Of a stretch of 53,721 nucleotides of DNA, positions 34,601-43,740 are shown one piece after another. The notes beneath the pieces were generated by a model. It saw nothing but the letters and a program-made list of their open reading frames with translations, searched no databases and was not told the DNA's origin. Made by a program: the position numbers and the translations under genes. Source of the stretch: Desulfococcaceae bacterium HSG9 (GTDB lineage: Bacteria; Desulfobacterota; Desulfobacteria; Desulfobacterales; JAUCGF01); the NCBI GenBank assembly GCA_030378005.1, contig JAUCGF010000105.1, forward strand, positions 1-53,721. The letters run 5' to 3'. The stretch's first letter is position 1. The number at the start of each line of letters is the position of its first letter.

Positions 34601-34782
34601 CGACGGTTATATTTTTCCTGAATCCGGCTTTCATCTTCCGCCCGGTTTCATGCACCTTTCTTCAATTGATTTGAGTGTAACCTTTTTAAATCTACAATAA
34701 CCAACTGTAAATACAGTACTTTTTAAAAATGAAATGTCATTATTAAGCCTTTGCCCGGGTAGTTTATTTTTTAGGAAGTCCC

Positions 34783-34807
34783 TAACATTATTTATCTGAA
34801 CGGCTAT
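34783..34807. repeat. Solo end matching the 28450 element
   Basis: AACATTATTTATCTGAACGG then CTATA matches the right terminus of 28450-28554 at about 21 of 25 positions. No left partner was found in the preceding 180 bases. It directly abuts the stop codon of the lipoprotein gene, so the gene's 3' end may have been shaped by a lost insertion. Confidence 0.45.
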
Positions 34808-34808
34808 A

Positions 34809-35870
34809 TCAAAAGCAGGCGTCACACCCTTTATCTCTGCATGTGTCTGATAAAGGTTCTCCGTCGGCGCATTGGGTTTCGTCATCTTCACACTCGACGC
34901 CTCCGTGACTACTGCAACAGCCTTGGCAATTGCCGTTGGTTTCGGTTGTGGTTACAGTTACATAAATTAATTCTTTATCTGTAACGCCTTGGATATCCCT
35001 GACTTCAAAGGTGATTATGTATTCCCCTTCTTCATCGAAATAGACGGTCGTCGATTTGGAGTTATCAATAAACTCACCATCTTTGTACCAATAATAATTA
35101 TAAGGGTCGCTATCACTCCAAGGCGTACCGCCTTCGGCTTCACCGATAAACGTGATTGATTCACCAAATATTATGGTTTGGTCGGCTGTCGGTTCGATTA
35201 TGCTGGCTTGAAGTGCTGTATAATCATCTTCATCTATTTCCGGTATTGTTGTTGATGTCGTTGTGGTTGTGGTTGATTCCGTCGATGTCGTTGTGGTTGT
35301 CGGTGATGTGGTTGTGGTTGATTCCCGCGATGTCGTTGTGGTTATCGGTGATGTCGTTGTGGTTGTGGTTGATTCTGTCGTTGTGGTTGTGGTTGATTCT
35401 ATCGTTGTGGTTGTGGTTGATTCCGTCGTTGTGGTTGTCGTTGTATCATCATCACAATCAGTATCATCTTCATTCGGAAGAACAATCACAATTGTTTCAA
35501 CTGTGTCATGAGCACCTCTTTGATCTGTCACCGTAAAAGAAACCGTGAAAGTTCCTTCATCTTCAAAGTAAATATCAATACGTTTATCGGTGCGTGATGC
35601 AATTGAATTGCCATCCCCATCCCAATAGTAGCCGTATAACCCCCCATTTTCAGATTCGGAGCTTTCAAAAGGGAAACCTCCAATACCGAAGCCTTCAAAC
35701 GCGACTGTTTCACATTTTTGGATTGTAATTTGAGACAGTCCCGGTGACATAATGATTGCTTGTAATCCAAAATCACAACCGCCTGCAAAAAAAGATGCAC
35801 AAACAAGGATTAATACTAAGTAAACACGATACAGCGAATGCCTTTTATACGCATTATTGAAATAAAGCAT
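34809..35870 (-). CDS. Lipoprotein with PKD-like domains, Thr/Ser linker and Cys-rich tail
   Basis: A 353-residue exported protein. Residues YLVLILVCASFFAGGCD form a lipoprotein signal with Cys at the lipobox. Two PKD/Ig-like domains (IYFEDEGTFTVSFTVTDQRG; VYFDEEGEYIITFEVRDIQG) flank a linker of about 70 residues made almost only of Thr, Ser and Glu. The tail has eight Cys (CQGCC, HGGVEC, TQC, DTC, GCDAC), like small disulfide or metal domains at the end of some secreted enzymes. I start at the internal Met (35870) because AAAGGTG lies six bases before it. A cell-surface or matrix role is likely; the ligand is unknown. Confidence 0.75.
   Translation of the reverse strand: MLYFNNAYKRHSLYRVYLVLILVCASFFAGGCDFGLQAIIMSPGLSQITIQKCETVAFEGFGIGGFPFESSESENGGLYGYYWDGDGNSIASRTDKRIDIYFEDEGTFTVSFTVTDQRGAHDTVETIVIVLPNEDDTDCDDDTTTTTTTESTTTTTIESTTTTTTESTTTTTTSPITTTTSRESTTTTSPTTTTTSTESTTTTTTSTTIPEIDEDDYTALQASIIEPTADQTIIFGESITFIGEAEGGTPWSDSDPYNYYWYKDGEFIDNSKSTTVYFDEEGEYIITFEVRDIQGVTDKELIYVTVTTTETNGNCQGCCSSHGGVECEDDETQCADGEPLSDTCRDKGCDACF
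35245..35445 (-). repeat. Tandem repeat coding the Thr/Ser/Glu linker
   Basis: Imperfect units of 18-30 bases built from GTTGTGGTTGTGGTTGATTC on the plus strand. They encode runs of Thr with interspersed ESTT/TSPTT. Copy number is likely to vary and would change linker length without shifting the frame when whole units are lost. Confidence 0.8.
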
Positions 35871-36066
35871 TATTTTCACCTTTCCAGATTCCATGTTATA
35901 GGATTATAATTACACATTTTTTCACCCTAAAATAAATATTGTATATATTTAACTAAAAATGAAGGATTTGTAAATCATTTTTTAAATTTTATTTATGTAA
36001 ATTTTCATGATTATTTTCTGATAGTGAAAAAATAGAATCATAGCCAATTATGGCCGTTTTTTAAGT

Positions 36067-36095
36067 TTGACAATTTTAATTGCAAATGTTAAAAT
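36067..36095 (+). promoter_or_regulatory. Near-consensus promoter of the giant MORN gene
   Basis: TTGACA at 36067-36072, a 17-base spacer, then TAAAAT at 36090-36095. The -35 is perfect and the -10 has five of six bases. It lies 77 bases upstream of the start codon and is the best sigma-70 match I noticed in the window. Confidence 0.6.
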
Positions 36096-36172
36096 CTAAG
36101 ATTATTATTGGTTAAATTGTAGATATGCCCGCCATCGGTTAATAATTTTCCAAATAAAAAACAGGACTGCAA

Positions 36173-39100
36173 ATGATAGAAGAAATCAAAGACATCGCCG
36201 TGTCAATAGGATGCATCAAAGGGGATTGCCGCAACGGAAAAGGAACATATATTTTCCCCAATGGTGCCAAATATGAAGGTGAATTTAAAAAAGGAAGACG
36301 CCACGGATATGGATGTTACAGTCTGCCGGACGGTTCCAGCTATGAAGGAGAATACAGCGATAACAAGCGCCATGGTCAGGGTGTTTTGACTTATCCTGAC
36401 GGACGCCGCTATGATGGCCGATTTGACAATGGCAAGCGGTGTGGCAAGGGGATTTTTACTTTTGCTGACGGACAGATTTATGAAGGCGATTTCAAAGCCA
36501 ATGAGTATCATGGAAAAGGCAAGTTAACCTATTCGGATGGTGCGTGTTATGAGGGCGGCTTTGAACATGGCGTTTTCCATGGAAATGGGAAACTGACATC
36601 CCCCGAATTTGCCGATTATGAAGGTGAATTTCGCAATGGACAGCGTCATGGACATGGGATTTTACTATATCCTGATGGTGCTAAGGCAAAAAAATACGAA
36701 GGGGCCTTTGAATTTGAAAAACGACATGGCCAGGGAACATTGACCCTTTCTGATGGTACATCATACAAAGGACGCTTTAAAAATGGTGAGTTTTTGAATG
36801 AGGGCATTCAGACGCTTCCTGATGGCCGCCAATATGAGGGACAGTTTGAAAACGACAAACTGGAAGGCAAAGGCACGCTGACGTATCCGGACGGTTTTAA
36901 ATATAAAGGACAATTTGAAAAAGGTGAATTTACCGGACATGGCATATTGGTCTATCCGGATGGTTCCACTTTCGAAGGTAAATTTGAGGGCAATACACCG
37001 ATTGGCAAAGGAACGAAGATACTTACCAATGGTGAAATCTATTCAGGCCAATTTCAAGACGGACAATTGCACGGACAGGGAACATTGACCTATCCTGACG
37101 GAAGAAAATATGAAGGCTTATTTGAAAAGGGACTGCCTCATGGTGCCGGTGAAGAGGTGTCTATCGACGATCAAGTCTATAAAGGCCAGTATCAGGAAGG
37201 ACAATTTCACGGTCAGGGAACACTGACCTATCTAGATGGCCGTGTTTACACCGGTATGTTTAAAAAGGGTAAACGTCATGGACAAGGAAAAGAAAGTTTT
37301 CCGAATAATGTCGTTTACACCGGTGAATTTGAAAATAATTTTTTCCATGGTAACGGCGTCTTAAGGCATACGAATCAGATGGATACGGACGAATCAGATA
37401 ATCTGATGTACGAAGGCCAATTTAAAAATGGACTGAAACATGGTACCGGAACTGAATATTTACCGGACGGTTCGGTTTACACAGGTGAATATCACGAGGA
37501 TTTTTTTCATGGCCAGGGTAATATGACCTATCTGGATGGCCGTGTATATGAAGGTCGTTTTATTAACGGCAAGCGCGGTGGCACAGGCGTTGAATCATTT
37601 CCCGATGGTCGCCGTTATGAAGGCCGCTTTGGCGAAGATAATTCATGTGTGCAGGGAGTGCTGGTCTTCCCCAATGGCTGCCGCTATGAAGGCCAATTTG
37701 AAAACGGTCTGTGCCACGGTGAAGGCCAAGAGTCTTTCCCGGATGGTAAAAAATATGAAGGCCAGTTTGTAAAAGGCCTGTTTCACGGACAGGGAATAAT
37801 AGACAATTCCGACGATCGTAAATATGAAGGCCAATTTGAAAACGGTCTGAGCCATGGTCGCGGCAAAGAGACTTTTCCGGATGGCAGTGTGTATGAAGGA
37901 CAATTTATTGATGGCGAAATTATGGGACAAGGTGTGCTTTCACAGCCGGATGGCCGCAAATTTGAGGGGCAATTTGTAGATGGCAAGCCTCATGGCCGTG
38001 TCACGGCCACTTTTCCCGACGGTTCGATGTATGAAGGCCAGTTTAGCGAAGGTGCCATGATCGGGCAAGGCAAATTAATACTTTCCGATAGTCATACTTA
38101 TGAAGGGCGCTTTGAAGATGGACGACTGCATGGCCAAGGTAAAGAATCTTTCCCGGACGGAAGCAGTTATAGCGGTGAATTTTACGAAGGCGAAATTGCA
38201 GGCAGCGGAATTCTGATCTCTCCTTACGGTTCCAAGTATGAAGGTGAATTTGAAAACGGCCTGCCCCATGGCCGCGGAAAAAAATATTTTACCGATGAAT
38301 CGGTTTATGAAGGCCAGTTCACCCAAGGTAACATCACGGGTCTCGGCGCATTGAGATCAGCCGATGGCCGCAGATATACCGGCCGTTTTGAAGATGGAAA
38401 ACGTCACGGCCAGGGAAATGAAATTTTTCCGGATGGCAGTCGCTATGAAGGCCGCTTTCATAAAGGCTTGTTTCACGGCCAAGGAGTACTGGCTTATCCC
38501 GAAGGCCGTATTTTCAAAGGCCTGTTTGAAAACGGCCTGCGTCACGGCGAGGGTTCCGAAGCTTTTCCCGACGGTAGCAAATATGAAGGTATGTTTGTTA
38601 AAGATCAACGTTGCGGTGAAGGTACATACACTTATTCAGACGGACGCATCGCCGTCGGTATTTTTGAAAATGATAAATTAAATGGCAATGCAACAGTGAC
38701 GTTTCCCAATGGTTCAGTACAATACGAAGGTGTCCTTAAAAATGACCTGTATAATGGTCAGGGGAAATTAACTTATCCGGATAATTCCAAATATGAAGGG
38801 AACTTCAAACACGGCAAGCGTCACGGCAAAGGCATTCATATAATGACCAACGGCGTCGATTATGAAGGTCGCTATGAAGAAGATAAACGCCATGGACAGG
38901 GCGTTTTAATTTATCCTGACGGACAAAAATATGAAGGGCGTTTTGAAACCGATGAATTTCATGGCCAAGGGATTCTGGCTTATCCGGATGGCGCCCGATA
39001 TGAAGGTAAATTCAAACAGGGCAAACGACATGGTAAAGGGGTTTACACCTTACCTAACGGTTCCCGGTATGAAGGCCGTCACGAAGAAAACAAGCGACAT

Positions 39101-42100
39101 GGCCGGGGAGTGTTAATTTATCCGGATGGTCGTCAATACGAAGGCCAGTTTGAAAATGGCGAATTTCACGGTATGGGTACACTCACTTATCCCGAAGGCC
39201 GTAAATACGAAGGTGCCTTTGAAGATGGCAAACGGCATGGTCAGGGAATAGAAATATTCGAGGACGAACATACTTATAAAGGCGAATTTAAGGAAGGTGA
39301 ATTTGACGGTCAGGGAACGTTGACTTATTCAGACGGCCAGATATACGAAGGTGCTTTTGAAGATGGATTGCGGCATGGTCCGGGTATAGAAATTTTTCCG
39401 GATGGATGTCGTTATGAAGGCCTGTTCCATGAAGGTGAATTTCATGGCCAGGGCGTTTTGACATACTCGGACGATACTAAAGGCCCCGGGCGTTGTTATG
39501 AAGGCCCGTTTGAAAATGGCAAACGCCAGGGCAAAGGCCGGGAGACGTTTCCCGATGGACGTATTTATGAGGGCCAATTCGAAGATAATGAGTTTTATGG
39601 CCATGGTGTGCTTACCTATCCCGACGGCACGAGTTTTGAAGGCTTATTTGAAAATGGCAAACGTATGGGCCAAGGCGTCGAAACGCTGCCGGATGGAAGC
39701 CATTATGAAGGAATGTTTGAAAAAGATGTCCGCCATGGCGAAGGAATCGAAACACTTACTGATAACAGTAAATATGAAGGCGAATTCAAATATAACAAAC
39801 GGCATGGTAAGGGAACGCTGACCTATCCAGATGGACGTCAATATATCGGTTTCTTTTCAGAAGGCAAACGTCATGGAACAGGCAAATATACCCTACCGGA
39901 CGGCGCTCAGTATGAAGGTGATTTTGAACATAATGAACGTCTGGGGCAAGGCGTATTAATCTATCCGAACGAACGCCGGTATGAAGGCGATTTTAAAAAT
40001 GGCAAGCGCTGTGGTGAAGGTGTGGAAACATTCCCAGATGAAAGTAAATACGAAGGCGCTTATGACAATGACGTTTTTCAAGGTGAGGGGCTGATGCGCC
40101 TTACCGACGGAAGCATTTACAAGGGAGCCTTTGAAGACGGCCAAAGAGAAGGCGTCGGCGTAATGAGCTATACAGATAGCTCCGTTTACGAAGGATGGTT
40201 TCATGACGGCGAACCTCATGGCAAGGGAACGCTTCAATATACCGATGAGGGTGTATATGAAGGCCAATTTGAAAAAGGTAAACGCCAGGGTGGCGGTGTT
40301 GAAACACTCCCGGATGGTACACGCTACGAAGGTCTGTTTGACGATAACCGGCGTCATGGCCAGGGAACCGAATTTTTTCCGGATGGAACAATTTATAAAG
40401 GCGCTTTTAAAAATGGCCTGATAGAAGGGCGGGGAGTGCTGACACTTTTAGATGGAGGCCGTTATGAAGGACAGTTTGAAAAAGGTAAACGCCAGGGCGA
40501 AGGCATTGAATTTTTCCCGGATGGAACCTGCTACGACGGCGAGTTTTATGAAGGTGAATTACATGGCAAAGGCTCGCTGACTTATTCCGATGGGCGACGT
40601 TACGATGGACAATTTAAACAAGGCTTACGTCATGGTAACGGTGTCGAAGTTTTCGAGGATGGTTCCAAATATAAAGGCCGGTTTAAAGAAGGCGGCTTTA
40701 TAGGCAAAGGAGTTTTGCTTTCACCGGATGGCCGGCGCTATGAAGGTGAATTTGAAAATGGTCTGCGACATGGTCCGGGAATTGAAATATTCCCGGATGG
40801 CGCTCGCTACGAAGGCGCTTTTCAAAATGGGGAAATCACCGGTAAAGGCTTTCTCATAACTGCCCAAGGCCGTAAATATAAAGGGACTTTTGAAAAAGGC
40901 CGACGTCATGGTCAAGGTATCGAAACCTTTCCCGACGGCTCTGTTTATGAAGGTGAATTTATTGATGATATTATGCTGGGTAAGGGAATTTTATCTAAGA
41001 CAGACGGAAGCCGTTACCAAGGTGAATTTGAAGACAATCGCCCCTGGGGGAATGGCAAACTGACTTGGGCAGATGGCCAAGTTTACGAAGGCACCTTTGA
41101 AAATGGTATGCGCCATGGTGATGGTGCGCTGACGCTGGCCGATGGTTCAACTTATGAAGGTGTGTTCAAAAACGACCAATGGCCGGTTCAAGGTACATTA
41201 ATTTTACCTGAAGGCCGCAAATATCAAGGGCAATTCAAAGGCCAATACCGTCATGGACATGGTGTTGAAATTTTTGCTGATGGCACTGTTTTTGAAGGGG
41301 AATTTGTTGATAATGAAATTAGCGGCCAGGGTATCTTAACCTCTGCGGATGGCCGTAAATACCAAGGCTTTTTCAAAAATAATCTGCTTGATGGACAGGG
41401 AACGCTGACCTATCCGGATGGAACGATCTATGAAGGGGATTTTGAAGATGGTAAATGTCACGGTCTGGGAATTTTGACATATCCGGACGGCCGTCGTTAT
41501 GAAGGGCAGTTCCGGGACAACCGCCGACACGGACAGGGCATGTTAATCTATCCGGATGGCCATCGTTATGAAGGGAATTTTGAAGACGGCAAACGCCACG
41601 GCAAAGGCACCGAATCTTTTCCGGATGGCCGTGTTTATCAGGGCTATTTTATTCAAGGTGAATTTCTAGGCGTCGGTATTCTTAATTATGCCGACGGCCG
41701 ACGGTATGAAGGCCGTTTTGAAGATGGAATGCGTCATGGCGAAGGCGTTGAAACCTTGCCTGATGGCACAAAGTATAAAGGTGAGTTCCAACATGACCAA
41801 TTAAATGGCGACAGCATTCTTATTTATCCGGACGGGCGCAAATATGATGGCCGTTTTGTCCAAGGCAAACGTCATGGCCGGGGAACTGAAACATTTCCGG
41901 ATGGACGTAAATATGTGGGCGGATTCGCGCATGATCACTTTCATGGCCAGGGAAAATTAACTTACCCAGATGGTGCCTTCTATGATGGTGATTTTGTAGA
42001 TGGTAAACGGCACGGTCATGGAGTGGAAACCTTTCCTGATGACACTCGCTATGTCTGCCAGTTTCACAATGACGTGCCTGAAGGAAAAGGGATTATCTAT

Positions 42101-42901
42101 TATCCGGATGGCTCAAAAAAATATGAAGGCCAGTTTAAAAATGGTGAATTTCATGGGCAGGGTATTTTGGTTTATTCGGATGGCCGCAGATATGAAGGCC
42201 AGTTTAAAAAAGGCTCACGTCATGGTAAAGGCACTTACACGCTGCCAAATGGAAATAGATTTATTGGTCAGTATGAAAAAGACAAACGCCACGGACAGGG
42301 GGCCGAAATATTTCCGAACGGCTCGAAATTCACCGCCCATTATAAAAATGGCCACCGCCACGGCATCGGTTTTTACGTATTCCCGGATGGAGCTAAATAT
42401 GCCGGGCAATACAAAGAGGGTTTTCCTCACGGACAGGGAACCTTAACCTATCCTGATGGTGCCAAATACGAAGGGAATTTTAAAATGGGTCAACGGCATG
42501 GTAAGGGATTTCTGAATTATCCCGATGGCCGTGAATATGAAGGCGAATTTGTAAATGGCAGACGCCACGGCGTTGGCAAACTCGCCTATCCGGATGGTAC
42601 GAAATACACTGGCCAATATAATAATGATCTCCCCAGCGGGCAAGGTACGGAAACGTTTCCGGACGGATGCACCTATAAAGGCCAATTTCAAAGCGGCGAA
42701 CGCCATGGTATCGGCACCTACCTCTTTCCAGATGGATGCACCTACGTCGGCCAATTCGTAAACGGCAGACGGCACGGACGAGGTACATTAACCACTCTTG
42801 ACGGGCGCAAATTTGAAGGACAGTTCCGCGATGGCGTTCCTTATGGACGCGGAACCATTATATATCCGGACGGGCGTAAAGAAATTGTTACAGAACCGTG
42901 A
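36173..42901 (+). CDS. Giant MORN-repeat protein
   Basis: A 2242-residue protein made almost entirely of MORN repeats. By eye I count 96 units from residue 12 to the end, nearly all exactly 23 residues, on the pattern YEGxFxxGxxHGxGxxxxPDG. Irregular units carry +3 (AKK), +8 (near MDTDESDN), +5 (near DTKGPG) and two +1 insertions. There is no signal peptide, membrane segment or other domain; the final unit ends in KEIVTEP. MORN arrays form elongated beta-hairpin rods that bind lipids or proteins in eukaryotes; bacterial roles are largely unknown. A rod of this many repeats could be very long (inference). CAGGA precedes the ATG. No operon partner; it converges on the TerB-DnaJ gene. Confidence 0.95.
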   Translation: MIEEIKDIAVSIGCIKGDCRNGKGTYIFPNGAKYEGEFKKGRRHGYGCYSLPDGSSYEGEYSDNKRHGQGVLTYPDGRRYDGRFDNGKRCGKGIFTFADGQIYEGDFKANEYHGKGKLTYSDGACYEGGFEHGVFHGNGKLTSPEFADYEGEFRNGQRHGHGILLYPDGAKAKKYEGAFEFEKRHGQGTLTLSDGTSYKGRFKNGEFLNEGIQTLPDGRQYEGQFENDKLEGKGTLTYPDGFKYKGQFEKGEFTGHGILVYPDGSTFEGKFEGNTPIGKGTKILTNGEIYSGQFQDGQLHGQGTLTYPDGRKYEGLFEKGLPHGAGEEVSIDDQVYKGQYQEGQFHGQGTLTYLDGRVYTGMFKKGKRHGQGKESFPNNVVYTGEFENNFFHGNGVLRHTNQMDTDESDNLMYEGQFKNGLKHGTGTEYLPDGSVYTGEYHEDFFHGQGNMTYLDGRVYEGRFINGKRGGTGVESFPDGRRYEGRFGEDNSCVQGVLVFPNGCRYEGQFENGLCHGEGQESFPDGKKYEGQFVKGLFHGQGIIDNSDDRKYEGQFENGLSHGRGKETFPDGSVYEGQFIDGEIMGQGVLSQPDGRKFEGQFVDGKPHGRVTATFPDGSMYEGQFSEGAMIGQGKLILSDSHTYEGRFEDGRLHGQGKESFPDGSSYSGEFYEGEIAGSGILISPYGSKYEGEFENGLPHGRGKKYFTDESVYEGQFTQGNITGLGALRSADGRRYTGRFEDGKRHGQGNEIFPDGSRYEGRFHKGLFHGQGVLAYPEGRIFKGLFENGLRHGEGSEAFPDGSKYEGMFVKDQRCGEGTYTYSDGRIAVGIFENDKLNGNATVTFPNGSVQYEGVLKNDLYNGQGKLTYPDNSKYEGNFKHGKRHGKGIHIMTNGVDYEGRYEEDKRHGQGVLIYPDGQKYEGRFETDEFHGQGILAYPDGARYEGKFKQGKRHGKGVYTLPNGSRYEGRHEENKRHGRGVLIYPDGRQYEGQFENGEFHGMGTLTYPEGRKYEGAFEDGKRHGQGIEIFEDEHTYKGEFKEGEFDGQGTLTYSDGQIYEGAFEDGLRHGPGIEIFPDGCRYEGLFHEGEFHGQGVLTYSDDTKGPGRCYEGPFENGKRQGKGRETFPDGRIYEGQFEDNEFYGHGVLTYPDGTSFEGLFENGKRMGQGVETLPDGSHYEGMFEKDVRHGEGIETLTDNSKYEGEFKYNKRHGKGTLTYPDGRQYIGFFSEGKRHGTGKYTLPDGAQYEGDFEHNERLGQGVLIYPNERRYEGDFKNGKRCGEGVETFPDESKYEGAYDNDVFQGEGLMRLTDGSIYKGAFEDGQREGVGVMSYTDSSVYEGWFHDGEPHGKGTLQYTDEGVYEGQFEKGKRQGGGVETLPDGTRYEGLFDDNRRHGQGTEFFPDGTIYKGAFKNGLIEGRGVLTLLDGGRYEGQFEKGKRQGEGIEFFPDGTCYDGEFYEGELHGKGSLTYSDGRRYDGQFKQGLRHGNGVEVFEDGSKYKGRFKEGGFIGKGVLLSPDGRRYEGEFENGLRHGPGIEIFPDGARYEGAFQNGEITGKGFLITAQGRKYKGTFEKGRRHGQGIETFPDGSVYEGEFIDDIMLGKGILSKTDGSRYQGEFEDNRPWGNGKLTWADGQVYEGTFENGMRHGDGALTLADGSTYEGVFKNDQWPVQGTLILPEGRKYQGQFKGQYRHGHGVEIFADGTVFEGEFVDNEISGQGILTSADGRKYQGFFKNNLLDGQGTLTYPDGTIYEGDFEDGKCHGLGILTYPDGRRYEGQFRDNRRHGQGMLIYPDGHRYEGNFEDGKRHGKGTESFPDGRVYQGYFIQGEFLGVGILNYADGRRYEGRFEDGMRHGEGVETLPDGTKYKGEFQHDQLNGDSILIYPDGRKYDGRFVQGKRHGRGTETFPDGRKYVGGFAHDHFHGQGKLTYPDGAFYDGDFVDGKRHGHGVETFPDDTRYVCQFHNDVPEGKGIIYYPDGSKKYEGQFKNGEFHGQGILVYSDGRRYEGQFKKGSRHGKGTYTLPNGNRFIGQYEKDKRHGQGAEIFPNGSKFTAHYKNGHRHGIGFYVFPDGAKYAGQYKEGFPHGQGTLTYPDGAKYEGNFKMGQRHGKGFLNYPDGREYEGEFVNGRRHGVGKLAYPDGTKYTGQYNNDLPSGQGTETFPDGCTYKGQFQSGERHGIGTYLFPDGCTYVGQFVNGRRHGRGTLTTLDGRKFEGQFRDGVPYGRGTIIYPDGRKEIVTEP

Positions 42902-42905
42902 TGAA

Positions 42906-42947
42906 TGTGGAATTGGAAATTCCGAACTCCGAATTCTTTATTCCACA
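42906..42947. terminator. Stem between the convergent MORN and TerB-DnaJ genes
   Basis: TGTGGAAT and ATTCCACA form an 8-base stem across the 47-base gap, with GGAAATTCC inside. There is no long T run. It may help terminate both converging transcripts. Confidence 0.35.
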
Positions 42948-42948
42948 A

Positions 42949-43698
42949 TCAGATTTTCTTTTCCTTTTTAATCAATTCATAAGCCTCCTGAATTTCTCTG
43001 AATTTATCGCTGGCTAATTTGGTAAATTCTTCCGGTAACCCTTTTGAGGCAATTTTATCAGGATGGTATTCAAATACCAGTTTGCGGTACTGTTTTTTGA
43101 TCTGCTCCATCGAATCATTGCGATTACATCCCAGTACTACATAATATTTATCGTTTGTTTTCTGATATTTGTCTCGCAAATTTCTATATTCGAAATTGCT
43201 GAAATTAAATATTCCAACGGCATCTGAAATAAGTTTCTCTTCACTATTACTTATATTACCGTCAGCCGATGATACACGCAGCAAAATATCAATCATCGTA
43301 TGGAGCATCTGCGGCTGATGCTGGAAGCGATTGTAAAACTGGTGAGCAAAGGCATGAAACGTTTGGTCGGATTTAATGGCCGCATTAAAAATATTAATTG
43401 CCAGGCGTTTGCTGTTGAAGTCCAAATTGAGGTCATGGTCCATAAATTGTTCAATCGCCGCTATTTCCGCTTTAGACACGCGCCCGTCAATTTTGGCCAC
43501 CTTTGCCAGCATGGAGAAAACCGCCAGAAAAAAAGTGAACTGTGTTTCTTCGCTGTTCGAGAGAAAGATGCGCGGCTCGACCGTTTTTTCTGAGCCGACA
43601 TCATACGCATGCCCCAAGGCGGTGCCAGCAATTGCACCCAACGGCCCACCCACAGCGAAACCGATTGCTCCGCCCACTATTTTTCCGATTAAACTCAT
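42949..43698 (-). CDS. TerB-like/DnaJ-domain protein (DjlA-like)
   Basis: A 249-residue protein. A glycine-rich hydrophobic N-terminus (KIVGGAIGFAVGGPLGAIAG) probably inserts in or contacts the membrane. A helical TerB/DjlA-like domain with acidic motifs follows (FSMLAKVAKIDGRVSKAEI, LLRVSSADGNISNSEEKLI). A C-terminal J-domain has the HPD triad (YHPDK) and recruits DnaK. ATG 43698 is chosen over the upstream Met since AAGGAAAG lies about eight bases before it. DjlA proteins couple DnaK to membrane tasks. The AAA ATPase gene lies 21 bases beyond the open upstream end of this frame, so co-transcription is likely. Confidence 0.85.
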   Translation of the reverse strand: MSLIGKIVGGAIGFAVGGPLGAIAGTALGHAYDVGSEKTVEPRIFLSNSEETQFTFFLAVFSMLAKVAKIDGRVSKAEIAAIEQFMDHDLNLDFNSKRLAINIFNAAIKSDQTFHAFAHQFYNRFQHQPQMLHTMIDILLRVSSADGNISNSEEKLISDAVGIFNFSNFEYRNLRDKYQKTNDKYYVVLGCNRNDSMEQIKKQYRKLVFEYHPDKIASKGLPEEFTKLASDKFREIQEAYELIKKEKKI

Positions 43699-43740
43699 AT
43701 TGTTTCTTTCCTTATTCAATCTTGAACGTTAGATGTTCAA

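Noticed and set aside
34631..34891. 86-residue minus-strand ORF
   Set aside because: Overlaps the end of the lipoprotein gene in another frame, has no ribosome site and no recognisable domain; possibly a trace of a lost gene but not supportable.
35156..35536. Plus-strand Leu/Trp- or Val-rich ORFs
   Set aside because: Antisense of the Thr/Ser linker repeat; low-complexity artefact.
36203..42788. Many 60-150-residue ORFs on both strands inside the MORN gene
   Set aside because: Periodic shadows caused by the 69-base repeat unit.
36173..42901. Tandem repeats as a CRISPR array
   Set aside because: Repeats are coding, in frame, with no spacer structure and no cas genes.
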